A stretch of DNA of 64,000 nt, from NCBI RefSeq assembly GCF_011302055.1, contig NZ_CP049871.1:144501-208500 (forward strand). Reading direction: 5' to 3'. The notes below the pieces were generated by a model. That model had not been told where the DNA came from. It saw only the letters and a list, made by a program, of their open reading frames with translations, and did no database searches. The number at the start of each line of letters is the position of its first letter. Position 1 is the first letter of the stretch. A program made the position numbers and the translations under genes. Positions 47,899 through 56,243 of this stretch are shown one piece after another. Source of the DNA: Sphingomonas sinipercae. Its GTDB lineage: Bacteria; Pseudomonadota; Alphaproteobacteria; Sphingomonadales; Sphingomonadaceae.

Positions 47899-48662
47899 AG
47901 CTCGGTCCTGATCGCCCACAATTCGGGGAAGGCGCGCTTTTCCAGGGTCGAGCGCAAGTAAGCCGCGCCCGCCGACCCGCCAGTGCCCTGCTTGTTGCCG
48001 ATGATGCGCTCCACGGTGAGCACGTGCTTGTGCCGCCACGATGCCATGGCGTCATCAAGATCCATCAATTTTTCAGCGAGTTGGTAAAGGTCGAACCATC
48101 GATCGGAGTCGCGATACACCTGGAGCCAGGCGGCCGCGAGCATCTCATCCGAACCGTCGCCAAGGTCGAAGCCGGCGCGGCGCAGCGCGTCGTGTGCCGC
48201 CTCGCGCAGGCTCGGCTTTTCCAGCGCGGCGAGTAGCCGGTCATGCTCATGGCTGTCGGCCGGATAATGCTTGAGGAAGCGCTCGTCCTTGATGCCGAGC
48301 CGATATTCGAGCTCGCGAAACTGCGCCGACTGGAAGCCCGACGAGGTTCCGAGCACGTCGCGGAACGCCATGTAATCGACCGGGGTCAACGTCGCGAGCA
48401 CGTCCCACGACAAGGTCATCACCGACTGGATCCGGTTGACCCGGGCCATCGCCTTATAAGCCGGGGCGAACCGGTCCTGGCCGACCAGGTCGATGGCAAG
48501 ATCGAGCTCATGCAGCATCTGCTTGAGCCACAACTCCTTGGTCTGGTGGATGACGATGAACAGCATTTCATCGTGCAGCGTCGACAGCGGCCGCTGCGCC
48601 GACAACAGCTCGTCGAGCGCGAGATAGTCTTTATAAGTGATGCCGGCAGGCGTCGCGGTCAT
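47895..48662 (-). CDS. kynA: Tryptophan 2,3-dioxygenase
   Basis: 255 residues, normal for the bacterial tetrameric haem enzyme. It oxidises L-tryptophan to N-formylkynurenine. Family marks are TYKDYLALDELLSAQ, HDEMLFIVIHQTKELWLKQML with the distal-site His, SGFQSAQFRELEYRLG, and the C-terminal WRHKHVLTVERIIGNKQGTGGS, where the His is the axial haem ligand. The next gene is kynU. The arylformamidase kynB, needed between these two steps, is not in the window. Confidence 0.95.
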   Translation of the reverse strand: MTATPAGITYKDYLALDELLSAQRPLSTLHDEMLFIVIHQTKELWLKQMLHELDLAIDLVGQDRFAPAYKAMARVNRIQSVMTLSWDVLATLTPVDYMAFRDVLGTSSGFQSAQFRELEYRLGIKDERFLKHYPADSHEHDRLLAALEKPSLREAAHDALRRAGFDLGDGSDEMLAAAWLQVYRDSDRWFDLYQLAEKLMDLDDAMASWRHKHVLTVERIIGNKQGTGGSAGAAYLRSTLEKRAFPELWAIRTEL

Positions 48663-48707
48663 CGCCGAGCGATGCCGCTAAACGCCGCTGCCTGCAAGCG
48701 CGTCGGC

Positions 48708-49169
48708 TTACTGGTCGCCCTGCGGAACGATCCCGCCCGATCCGACGCTGCCGATGCCGCCGAAGAACTCCTCGAAAAAGCTCTTCTTGCGGCCGAGCGT
48801 CGGGGTCAGGTCCTTGTTCGGACGAATCGACGCGATCAGCTCCTTGCCCGACGTCTGGACCGAAGCGACATTGCCCTTCGGATCGAAGCGGACGCGAAGC
48901 ACCGTCTGCTCGGCGACCTTCGGATTGCGGAACGCCAGCGTGTTGGTGTCGCGCGAGAGATAATACCAATCGTTCTCGCTGAACTGGCCGGTGAACGTCG
49001 GGCGACCGAGCGTCTTTTCGACCGATTCCTTGTTGTCGACGCCAGGCTGAATCGCGGAATAAACTTCCTTTTCGAGGACGGCACCGCGGTGGTCGCGGCT
49101 GCCGGCGCACCCGGCCAGCAGGGCAGCGCCCGCGACCGCGACCGCCATTTTGACCAGCGCAACCTTCAT
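48708..49169 (-). CDS. bamE: Outer-membrane assembly factor BamE (SmpA/OmlA)
   Basis: 153 residues. The lipobox LLAGC gives Cys21. The SmpA/OmlA fold follows with PGVDNKESVEKTLGRPTFTG, NDWYYLSRDTN and VLRVRFDPKGNVASV. BamE is a lipoprotein partner of the BamA complex that inserts beta-barrel proteins. A C-terminal tail of about 30 residues rich in Phe, Gly and Lys (KKSFFEEFFGGIGSVGSGG) is longer than in E. coli. It is divergent from the UQCC-type gene, a conserved arrangement in alphaproteobacteria. Confidence 0.9.
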   Translation of the reverse strand: MKVALVKMAVAVAGAALLAGCAGSRDHRGAVLEKEVYSAIQPGVDNKESVEKTLGRPTFTGQFSENDWYYLSRDTNTLAFRNPKVAEQTVLRVRFDPKGNVASVQTSGKELIASIRPNKDLTPTLGRKKSFFEEFFGGIGSVGSGGIVPQGDQ

Positions 49170-49256
49170 ACCAACGACACCTTCTCTTGCCTGAAGCCCC
49201 TGCCGGCCACTATCCGGCGGCGCGCACCAAGCGCAACCCTAAGCCGTCAAGGACCT

Positions 49257-49766
49257 ATGCTGCGCTTCCTGTTCCGGAGATTAACGAACGAACCGCCCCG
49301 CGGCCAGCAGTTGTTCGACGCTGTGGTCGGCGAGGCGCGGCAGCCGGACTGGTACACCGCTGGCGGCGTGCCCGACACGCTCGACGGTCGCTTCGCGATG
49401 CTGGCCACGGTTTGCGCGCTGGTCACGGTCCGGCTCGACAGCGAGGCGGACGGCGCGGTGATCTCCGCCGCGCTGACCGAGCGCTTCATCGAGGCGATGG
49501 ATGCCGAGCACCGGCAGCTCGGCCTCAACGACCCGACCCTGGGGAAGCGCGTGCGCAAGATGGTCGGTGTCCTTTCCCGTCGAGTCGGGGAATGGCGCGC
49601 GGTCATCGCCGCCGATGGCGACTGGGGCGCGGCGGCGCGATCGAGCGTCTATCGCGGCGGCGACATGTCGGACACGCAGCTGGACTTCACCGTTGGCAGG
49701 CTGCGTGACCTGTGGTCGCGACTCGTGCGCGCCAGCGGCAGCGCGCTTATGGAAGGCAGGTTCTGA
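49257..49766 (+). CDS. Ubiquinol-cytochrome c chaperone family protein (CBP3/UQCC-like)
   Basis: 169 residues. The family signature is LFDAVVGEARQPDWYTAGGVPDTLDGRF and then MLATVCALVTVRL, FIEAMDAEHRQLGLNDPTLGK and GDWGAAARSSVYRG. The mitochondrial homologue assists assembly of cytochrome b in complex III. Bacterial members are assumed to do similar work. ATG 49257 gives MLRFLFRRLTN. It overlaps the next gene by one base (TGATG), so the two are coupled. bamE lies divergently. Confidence 0.87.
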   Translation: MLRFLFRRLTNEPPRGQQLFDAVVGEARQPDWYTAGGVPDTLDGRFAMLATVCALVTVRLDSEADGAVISAALTERFIEAMDAEHRQLGLNDPTLGKRVRKMVGVLSRRVGEWRAVIAADGDWGAAARSSVYRGGDMSDTQLDFTVGRLRDLWSRLVRASGSALMEGRF

Positions 49767-50293
49767 TGACCGACGGCTTCGCCCACCGCCTGCCACTCGA
49801 CCGAATCGCCGGCGGGCAGCGGCTCGACCTCGTCGCCGACGAAGCGGAGCGGCAGGCCATTGCCGAACGCCTGCGCCTGGTCTCGCTCGACCGGCTCGAC
49901 GCGCACGCAATCCTCGATCGCACGGGCGCCGAAGTGCGCGCACGCGGACGGTTGAAAGCGGCCCTGTCGCAGCGTTGCGTGGCGACCGGGGAACCGGTGG
50001 CCGAGCATGTTGACGAGGCGTTCGAGCTCAACTTCGTGCCAGCCCCGACGTCCGGCACGCCGGACGAGGAAATCGAGCTTGGCGCCGACGATTGCGACGT
50101 GGTTTTCTACGATGGGCAGGCGATCGACCTCGGCACTGCGATCGCGGACAGCCTGGCGCTGGCGATGGAGCCCTACCCGCGCAGCCCCGATGCTGAAATG
50201 ACGCTCAAGGAAGCGGGCGTCCTTAGCGAAGGGGAAGCAGGGCCCTTCGCCGCGCTTGCGAAACTTAAGCGCGGCGGCGATTCCGAAACCTAG
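49766..50293 (+). CDS. YceD/DUF177-family protein
   Basis: 175 residues. The recognisable motifs are ALSQRCVATGEPVAEHVDEAF, with the Cys of the DUF177 core, DDCDVVFYDGQAIDLG and EPYPRSPDAE. YceD proteins are often encoded before rpmF, and plant and bacterial forms act in 23S rRNA or ribosome accumulation. rpmF is not the next gene here. It is translated by coupling to the UQCC gene. The stop codon sits in the first unit of a 16-base tandem repeat. Confidence 0.82.
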   Translation: MTDGFAHRLPLDRIAGGQRLDLVADEAERQAIAERLRLVSLDRLDAHAILDRTGAEVRARGRLKAALSQRCVATGEPVAEHVDEAFELNFVPAPTSGTPDEEIELGADDCDVVFYDGQAIDLGTAIADSLALAMEPYPRSPDAEMTLKEAGVLSEGEAGPFAALAKLKRGGDSET

Positions 50294-50332
50294 AAGGGCC
50301 GAAACCTAGAGGAGCTGAAACCTAGAAGGGAA
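50285..50332. repeat. Three tandem 16-base repeats at the YceD-ssb gene ends
   Basis: GAAACCTAGAAGGGCC, GAAACCTAGAGGAGCT and GAAACCTAGAAGGGAA run head to tail at 50285, 50301 and 50317. The first holds the yceD stop and the last holds the convergent ssb stop (both TAG within CCTAG). Origin is probably local slippage or duplication of the junction. Confidence 0.85.
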
Positions 50333-50825
50333 CGTCGTCGTCCAGGTCGGTGTCGAACGCCGCCGGCTGCGGACGGGACTGCGAACCGCCGCCCCGGCTG
50401 CTGCCGCCGCCGAAGCTGTCGTCGCCGAAATCGCGGCCACCGCCGCCTGAGCCACCGCCCGAACCGCCGCCGTCACGGCTGTCGAGCAGGACCATCGCGC
50501 TGTTGAAGTTCCGCAGGACGACATCGGTCGTGTAGCGGTCGTTGCCCGACTGGTCCTGCCATTTGCGGGTTTCCAGCTGGCCTTCGAGGTAGACCTTCGA
50601 GCCCTTGCGCAAATAGCTCTTGGCGACTCGGGCCAGCCCTTCGGAGAAGATCGAGACATTGTGCCACTCGGTCTTTTCCTTGCGGTCGCCGGAGTTGCGG
50701 TCCTTCCAGCTTTCCGACGTCGCGACGCTGAAGCTGACGACTTCGCCGCCATTCTGGAAACTGCGCGACTCGGGGTCCTTGCCGAGGTTCCCCACCAGGA
50801 TGACCTTGTTCACGCTGCCTGCCAC
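50322..50825 (-). CDS. ssb: Single-stranded DNA-binding protein
   Basis: 167 residues. The OB-fold begins [15 protein letters not shown] and continues through [38 protein letters not shown] and [10 protein letters not shown] Gly-rich linker ([15 protein letters not shown]) leads to the acidic tip DLDDDVPF that binds partner proteins. The start is GTG at 50825 with a GGGAGAG site upstream; ATG further up at 50858 is not supported. It lies ten bases after feoB on the same strand, so it may also be read from the feo promoter. Confidence 0.96.
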   Translation of the reverse strand: MAGSVNKVILVGNLGKDPESRSFQNGGEVVSFSVATSESWKDRNSGDRKEKTEWHNVSIFSEGLARVAKSYLRKGSKVYLEGQLETRKWQDQSGNDRYTTDVVLRNFNSAMVLLDSRDGGGSGGGSGGGGRDFGDDSFGGGSSRGGGSQSRPQPAAFDTDLDDDVPF

Positions 50826-50835
50826 GTCTCTCTCC

Positions 50836-52683
50836 CTAAAGTCCGGCGGCGACTGCAATCCAATAGGTCGCCCCTGCAGCGAGATAGGCGAGCGCGAACA
50901 GGTAAGTCACCATGAAAAGCGGCCACTTCCAGCTATTGGTTTCGCGCCGGGTCACGGCAATCGTCGAGATGCACTGCGGCGCGAAGACGAACCAGGCGAG
51001 GAAGGCCAGCGCAGTCGCCAGCGACCAGCGGCCCTGAAGCCGCTCGGCAAGGGTGGCGCTGGCCGCTTCCTCGTCGCTGGCATCGATCGCGTAGACCGTG
51101 GCGATGGCGCTGACCGCGACTTCGCGTGCGGCCATCGAGGGCAGCAGCGCCATGGCGATGTCGTGGTTGAAGCCGATCGGCCGGACCACCGTTTCAATCG
51201 CGCTGCCGATGCGCCCGGCAATCGACACGTCGACCTGGCTTTCGCCCGGTTTGGCCTGCGGAAAGCTGGCTAGCGCCCACAGCAGAACGGTGGTGCCGAG
51301 AATGATGGTCCCGGCCCGCTTGAGGAAGATGGTCGCGCGCTGCAGAAGACCGAGCGCGACATCCTTGATCGACGGCATCTGGTATTTGGGCAGTTCCATC
51401 ATGAAGCCGCCGCCGCCGCCTTTGAGGATCGTGCCGCGCAGGACCAGCGCGGCCAGCAGCGCCCCTGCCACGCCGACGATGTACAGGCCGAACATGACCA
51501 GGCCCTGCAGCCCGACCCCGGCACCGACGCTGCGGTCCGGAATGAAGGCGGCGATGATCAACGTGTAGACCGGCAGCCGGGCCGAGCAAGTCATCAGCGG
51601 CGCGACCAGGATCGTCGTCAGCCGGTCCTTGGGATTGTCGATCGTCCGGGTCGCCATGATGCCGGGCACAGCGCAGGCGAAGCTGGACAGGAGCGGGATG
51701 AAGGCGCGGCCCGACAGGCCGGCGCCGTGCATCAGCTTGTCCATCAGGAAGGCGGCGCGGACCATGTAGCCGCTCGCTTCGAGCAGCAGGATGAAGAAGA
51801 ACAGGATCAGGATCTGGGGCAGGAAGACGACCACTGCGCCGACTCCGCCGATCACGCCGTCGACCAGCAGCGAGCGGAGCAAGCCGTCGGGGACCAGCGC
51901 GGTGACGCCCTGCGCGAGCGCGGCCATGCCCGCCTCGATCCAGCCGATCGGTAGCTCGCTCCACGCGAAGACCGCCTGGAACATGACGAACAGGATCGCC
52001 GCCAGGATCAGCGGGCCGACGACCGGGTGAAGCAAGACGAAGTCGAGCCGGTGGGTCCAGCGGCGCACCGGGCTTTCGCTGATCACGGCCGTGGTGGCAA
52101 TGTCTCTCGCGCGGCGCTGCAGGTGCAACAGGTCGGTCGGGATGTCCGGCATCGGCCGGCGGACCGGCCCGGCGAGCAGTTCGTCCAGCGCCGACTGCAC
52201 TTCGGCGACCCCGCGGCGGCGCACGGCGACGGTTGGGACGACGGGCACGCCAAGCTCCATCGCCAAGCGCTGCGCGTCGAGCTCGAGCCCGTCGCGCTTG
52301 GCCATGTCGATCATATTGAGCGCCACCACCGTCGGCAGGCCCAATTCGATCAGCTGGAGCGCGAAGCGCAGGTGGTTGTCGAGGTTCGATGAGTCGACGA
52401 CGATCAACAAGGCGTCGGGCGTCCGTTCCCCCTTCTGCTTGCCGAACAGCACGTCGCGCGTGACCGCTTCGTCGGGGCTTGCGGGGTCCAGGCTATAGGC
52501 GCCGGGCAGGTCGACCATTTCAACCGGGCGCCCGTCGGCGAGCAGCAGGCGGCCCGATTTCCGCTCGACCGTCACCCCGGGATAATTGCCGACCTTCTGG
52601 CGGGCGCCGGTGAGGGCGTTGAACAGGGCGCTCTTGCCGGCGTTGGGGCTGCCGACCACCGCCACCAGCGGGAGCGGGTTCAT
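50836..52683 (-). CDS. feoB: Ferrous iron transporter FeoB
   Basis: 615 residues. The N-terminal G domain has G1 [14 protein letters not shown]2 [10 protein letters not shown]3 VDLPGAYSL and G4 [10 protein letters not shown]. The membrane part follows with about eight or more helices, including the conserved Cys-containing gate [14 protein letters not shown] and [14 protein letters not shown]. It is shorter than the E. coli FeoB (773). ATG 52683 gives [11 protein letters not shown]. It takes up Fe(II). feoA lies seven bases upstream and a Fur site is at the feoA start. Confidence 0.96.
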   Translation of the reverse strand: MNPLPLVAVVGSPNAGKSALFNALTGARQKVGNYPGVTVERKSGRLLLADGRPVEMVDLPGAYSLDPASPDEAVTRDVLFGKQKGERTPDALLIVVDSSNLDNHLRFALQLIELGLPTVVALNMIDMAKRDGLELDAQRLAMELGVPVVPTVAVRRRGVAEVQSALDELLAGPVRRPMPDIPTDLLHLQRRARDIATTAVISESPVRRWTHRLDFVLLHPVVGPLILAAILFVMFQAVFAWSELPIGWIEAGMAALAQGVTALVPDGLLRSLLVDGVIGGVGAVVVFLPQILILFFFILLLEASGYMVRAAFLMDKLMHGAGLSGRAFIPLLSSFACAVPGIMATRTIDNPKDRLTTILVAPLMTCSARLPVYTLIIAAFIPDRSVGAGVGLQGLVMFGLYIVGVAGALLAALVLRGTILKGGGGGFMMELPKYQMPSIKDVALGLLQRATIFLKRAGTIILGTTVLLWALASFPQAKPGESQVDVSIAGRIGSAIETVVRPIGFNHDIAMALLPSMAAREVAVSAIATVYAIDASDEEAASATLAERLQGRWSLATALAFLAWFVFAPQCISTIAVTRRETNSWKWPLFMVTYLFALAYLAAGATYWIAVAAGL

Positions 52684-52690
52684 CGGATTG

Positions 52691-52957
52691 TCAGCTGATC
52701 GGGACGACGCGGACGGCGTGCGCATGAATACGCCGGATCGCGACGGTCATCCGCCCAACCCGGACGGCCAGCGGGTCGCGTCCGAACGGGCCAAGGTGAA
52801 GCGGTTCCACGGCCACGCCTTCGTCAAACCCGAAATGGCGCAGCCGGCAGGCCTCGCCCTCGTCCAGCGCCGCCCAATCGATCGACGCGACATGGGCGCG
52901 TGTGCCGACCGCCAGCTGGTCCAGCGGCAGCGAATCGAGCTTGAACGGCGCGTTCAT
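52691..52957 (-). CDS. feoA: FeoA-family ferrous iron transport protein
   Basis: 88 residues. The SH3-like FeoA domain has LDSLPLDQLAVGTRAHV, the LRHFGFDEGVAVEPL core, and GRDPLAVRVGRMTVAIRRIHA, ending at the predicted FeoB contact. FeoA is a small cytoplasmic partner needed for FeoB function. It is the first gene of feoA-feoB. No Shine-Dalgarno sequence is evident, and the candidate -10 (GATAAT) lies about ten bases before the ATG, so the mRNA may be leaderless. Confidence 0.92.
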   Translation of the reverse strand: MNAPFKLDSLPLDQLAVGTRAHVASIDWAALDEGEACRLRHFGFDEGVAVEPLHLGPFGRDPLAVRVGRMTVAIRRIHAHAVRVVPIS

Positions 52958-52959
52958 AT

Positions 52960-52978
52960 GAGAATGATTATCAATAAC
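52960..52978 (-). promoter_or_regulatory. Fur box at the feoAB promoter
   Basis: The minus-strand 19-mer GTTATTGATAATCATTCTC matches the classical Fur consensus at 16 of 19 positions. It includes a -10-like GATAAT and ends two bases before the feoA start codon. Repression by Fe(II)-Fur at this site is expected. In some alphaproteobacteria Fur is replaced by Irr or RirA, but the motif here is of the Fur type. Confidence 0.85.
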
Positions 52979-53033
52979 GGCAGGCTTTGGGAATAGCCGC
53001 TCGCCCGGACCGCTGTATTAGCGACGAAACCGC

Positions 53034-53690
53034 CTAGCGCGGCGGGTAACGCAGGCGACCGAGGAAGCGGGCGACGCTGAAATGCTCCTGCCCCCGCCAC
53101 TGCGCCTTCCACCGTTCGAACTGCATGACATTGTCGATTCGGCGGTCGAGGAAGCCGGCGGTGTCGGCCCAGCCTTCGCTATTGTCGTCGAGCCAGGCGA
53201 CGAGTGTCGACGCGTAAACGGCGCCAAGCGTGATCCGCTTCGTATAATGGTTGTAATCGGTGCTCGTGTCGCCGGCCAGGCGCCACATCAGGTCGGCGGT
53301 GTTCCAGCCGGTCCGGGCGCCGAGCGCGAGGTTCTGCGGCATGGCGAGGATGGCCAGCCCGCGCCGCACCGCTTCGCGCGCCGGGGCCATGATTTCGAGC
53401 CGGGTCCAGACCAGGGTCCGGATTCGTTCGCGGATCTTGAGCGCCATCAGCTGCTCAGGCGGAAGCTGTTCCTCAAGCGCGAGGTCGACGCCCTGGATGT
53501 ACAGCTCGACCATCGCGGCCTGGCCCTTGGGCACCGCCAGCCGCGCCTGTGCACGGTCGATCCCGAGCTGGTCGGCGGCGGCATCCACTGCGGCACGGGT
53601 CCAGCCGTCGAACACGGCATTCTCGCCCAGCGCGAGCGCCATCCGCCGGCGAATCTGCTCGAGTGGACTCGGCTCTTCCATGCCGTTCAA
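53034..53690 (-). CDS. COQ9-family protein
   Basis: 218 residues. The family (rpsU-divergently transcribed protein, COQ9) is recognised in ALGENAVFDGWTRAAVDAAAD, LRYP at the end, and the core VWTRLEIMAPAREAVRR, LMWRLAGDTSTDYNHYTKR and WLDDNSEGWADTAGFLDRRI. In mitochondria COQ9 binds lipid and helps COQ7 hydroxylate a ubiquinone intermediate. The alphaproteobacterial form presumably helps ubiquinone synthesis. It begins four bases before the end of the EamA gene, so it is coupled to it. Confidence 0.9.
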   Translation of the reverse strand: MNGMEEPSPLEQIRRRMALALGENAVFDGWTRAAVDAAADQLGIDRAQARLAVPKGQAAMVELYIQGVDLALEEQLPPEQLMALKIRERIRTLVWTRLEIMAPAREAVRRGLAILAMPQNLALGARTGWNTADLMWRLAGDTSTDYNHYTKRITLGAVYASTLVAWLDDNSEGWADTAGFLDRRIDNVMQFERWKAQWRGQEHFSVARFLGRLRYPPR

Positions 53691-54580
53691 CTGGGCTGCG
53701 CCGCCGGTTGGCGCAAGTCCCGCTGGGGCAGCCGCACCAGCACGAGCGCCAGGCCGATGGCGATGGCGCCGGTGAAATCGAGCGCCGAGAGCGTCTCATC
53801 GTAGGCCAGCCAGCCGACGAAGGCGGAAATGGCCGGCTGTGTAAGCAGCGCGAGCCCCACGACGATCGGCGGAAGCTTCCCGATCGCATAGACCAGCAAT
53901 CCCTGGCCGATCACCTGGCTGCTGAGCGCGAAAATCAGCACCGGCGTCCAATCGCGCGGCCACACCTGTTCGCCCAGGGCAAGGCTGGTCGGAAGCAGCA
54001 TCGCCGCGCCGAACGCGGTCGCCAGCAGCAACAAGGGCAGCGCCGCCAGGTCGCCGCGCGCGCGCTCGATCCCGATCAGATAGCCGGTGTACAGGAGCCC
54101 GGCGACCAGCGCGAACAAGTCACCGCGGAAGTTGCGCGGCGAAAGCTCGTAACTGCCGGTCATCAGCAGCGCCGAACCGGCAGCGGCAAGCAGGAGCGCG
54201 GCCGCCTGCAACCGGGTCGGCCAGCGGCGCGCGATCCACAGGCCCCAGGCGGCGAAGGCGAAGCTGGAAATGTTGCCGAACAGCGTCGCGTTGCCGAGCT
54301 TGGTCATGCGGATGCCGATGTTCCACAGCGCCAGGTCGGCCGCGTAGAACAGGGCGGCGCCGAAGATCGTCCACACCAGCGCTCGGCGCGGCCAATGCGG
54401 CGCCTGGCGGAATGCGTAAGCGAGCAGGACCAGGAACGGGATGGCGAGGCTCAGCCGCCAAAAGCCCGCCGCGACCGGCCCGACATCCGCCAGCCTGACT
54501 AGCCACGGGCCGAACGCGAGGCTGCAGCTGCCGACGAGCAAGGCGATGAAGGGGACGGTGTTGGATCTGCGGTCGGTCAC
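53687..54580 (-). CDS. EamA/DMT-superfamily transporter
   Basis: 297 residues with about ten hydrophobic helices arranged as two EamA repeats. The first begins VPFIALLVGSCSLAFGPWLVR and the second begins near GDLFALVAGLLYTGYL, ending with DETLSALDFTGAIAIGLALVLVRL. These carriers export or import small metabolites; the substrate cannot be predicted. It lies upstream of COQ9 with a four-base overlap. Confidence 0.85.
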   Translation of the reverse strand: MTDRRSNTVPFIALLVGSCSLAFGPWLVRLADVGPVAAGFWRLSLAIPFLVLLAYAFRQAPHWPRRALVWTIFGAALFYAADLALWNIGIRMTKLGNATLFGNISSFAFAAWGLWIARRWPTRLQAAALLLAAAGSALLMTGSYELSPRNFRGDLFALVAGLLYTGYLIGIERARGDLAALPLLLLATAFGAAMLLPTSLALGEQVWPRDWTPVLIFALSSQVIGQGLLVYAIGKLPPIVVGLALLTQPAISAFVGWLAYDETLSALDFTGAIAIGLALVLVRLPQRDLRQPAAQPS

Positions 54581-54733
54581 GCGGGCCGGTTAAAAGGTTC
54601 GCGGCGCGCACGGAAGCGCGAAAGGCTGCCCAATGCATCAAACCTGCTTATGACGCGCAAAGCGGAATCGCGGTGGAATAGGTTGCAGGGCGCAACTATC
54701 TGCCCCGCGACAAAAGTGTTGAAGGACGTGCGC

Positions 54734-55822
54734 ATGCCCACCTTGTTCGACCCTGCCGAATTTGGCGCTATCCCGCTTTCCAACCGCATCGTCATGGCGC
54801 CGCTCACCCGCGCCCGGTCCGGCCGCGACGGGATCCCCAACGCGCTGATGGCGCAATATTATGGCCAGCGCGCGAGCGCCGGGCTGATCATTTCCGAAGC
54901 GACAGGCATCAGCCGCGAGGGTCTCGGCTGGCCCAATGCGCCGGGGCTGTGGAACGACGCGCAGGTCGAAGGGTGGAAGCGAGTGACTGCCGCCGTGCAC
55001 GAACGCGGCGGCCGGATCGCCGCCCAATTGTGGCACATGGGCCGGCTGGTGCATCCCGACCTTGGCGGCGGGCAGCCGGTCTCCTCCTCGGCCACCACCG
55101 CGCCGGACCTGGCCCATACATACGAAGGCAAGAAGCCCTACGTCGAGGCGCGATCGGCAACGGTCGACGACATCCGCCGGATCACCGCCGATTACGTGGC
55201 GGCGGCGAAGAATGCGATCGCCGGCGGCTTCGACGGAATCCAGATCCACGGCGCCAACGGCTATCTGATCGACCAATTCCTGCGCAGCTCCGCGAATGCG
55301 CGGACCGACGAATATGGCGGCTCGATCGAAAACCGGATGCGTTTCGCCTCGCAGGTGCTGGAGGCGGTCGGCGCGGCCATCGGCATGGACCGCGTCGGCA
55401 TCCGTTTTTCGCCCAACATCCTTTCCCAAGGGATCGAGGACGAAGATCCGATCGCGCTGTTCACCGCGCTGGCCAAGCGGCTGGAAAACCTTGGCGTGCC
55501 CTGGATCGAGCTGCGCGAGCCGACGATCCCGAACGCACTGGGTATCGCTCCCACCGAGCGCGTCAGCCCCGCCATGCGGCCGCTTTATTCGGGCAAGATC
55601 GTGCTCAATGCCGATTATGTCGGCGCCAACGCCATCGCGCGGATGGCGGAGGGCGTCGCCGACGCGATCAGCTTCGGCCGCCCGTTCATTTCCAATCCCG
55701 ACCTGGTTGAGCGGATCCGGCTTGGCGCCGAGCTCGCGCCTGCCGACACGAAGACGTTCTACGCCGGCGACGCTGCCGGCTACGTCGACTATCCGACATT
55801 GGCGCAGGCCAAGGCCGCCTAG
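54734..55822 (+). CDS. Old-yellow-enzyme-type alkene reductase (NemA-like)
   Basis: 362 residues. The FMN-binding TIM barrel begins [25 protein letters not shown]. Other signatures are [14 protein letters not shown] [62 protein letters not shown], and [14 protein letters not shown]. Members reduce activated alkenes, nitro esters and maleimides with NAD(P)H. ATG 54734 (MPTLFDP) is the family start; an earlier ATG at 54650 is less likely. Its stop shares CTAG with the stop of convergent ribH. As an FMN enzyme it sits beside the riboflavin genes. Confidence 0.92.
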   Translation: MPTLFDPAEFGAIPLSNRIVMAPLTRARSGRDGIPNALMAQYYGQRASAGLIISEATGISREGLGWPNAPGLWNDAQVEGWKRVTAAVHERGGRIAAQLWHMGRLVHPDLGGGQPVSSSATTAPDLAHTYEGKKPYVEARSATVDDIRRITADYVAAAKNAIAGGFDGIQIHGANGYLIDQFLRSSANARTDEYGGSIENRMRFASQVLEAVGAAIGMDRVGIRFSPNILSQGIEDEDPIALFTALAKRLENLGVPWIELREPTIPNALGIAPTERVSPAMRPLYSGKIVLNADYVGANAIARMAEGVADAISFGRPFISNPDLVERIRLGAELAPADTKTFYAGDAAGYVDYPTLAQAKAA

Positions 55823-56238
55823 GCGAACTGCTCGCGAAGGTCGAAGAGAGACAAAGCGGCGCGCGCGGCGTGGCCGCCCTTGTCGCCATGCTCGGGGTCG
55901 GCACGCTCTATCGCCTGCGCTTCGTTCTCGACCGTCAGGATGCCGTTGCCGATGGCGAAGCCGTCGAGGGTGAGGTCCATCAGCGCACGGGCGCTCTCCT
56001 CCGCGACGACTTCGAAATGATAGGTTTCGCCGCGGATGACGACGCCAAGCGCGACGAAGGCACAGAAGCGCCCGCTCTTGGCGGTCAGGCTGATCGCCGC
56101 CGGAAGCTCTAGCGCGCCGGGGACGGTGACCGTTTCATGCTTATGCCCGGCCGCTTCGATGGCGCGGCGGGCCCCGGCCAGCAGCATGTCGTTCAAGTGC
56201 GGATAGAATCGCGCCTCGGCGATCAGGATGGTCGCCAT
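55819..56238 (-). CDS. ribH: 6,7-dimethyl-8-ribityllumazine synthase
   Basis: 139 residues, complete. The active site follows [48 protein letters not shown] with the substrate His, and [16 protein letters not shown] with the flexible loop. It condenses DHBP with the pyrimidine intermediate. It is the last gene of the minus-strand riboflavin operon, five bases after ribB. nusB, which commonly follows, is not present. Confidence 0.95.
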   Translation of the reverse strand: MATILIAEARFYPHLNDMLLAGARRAIEAAGHKHETVTVPGALELPAAISLTAKSGRFCAFVALGVVIRGETYHFEVVAEESARALMDLTLDGFAIGNGILTVENEAQAIERADPEHGDKGGHAARAALSLFDLREQFA

Positions 56239-56243
56239 TTGCC

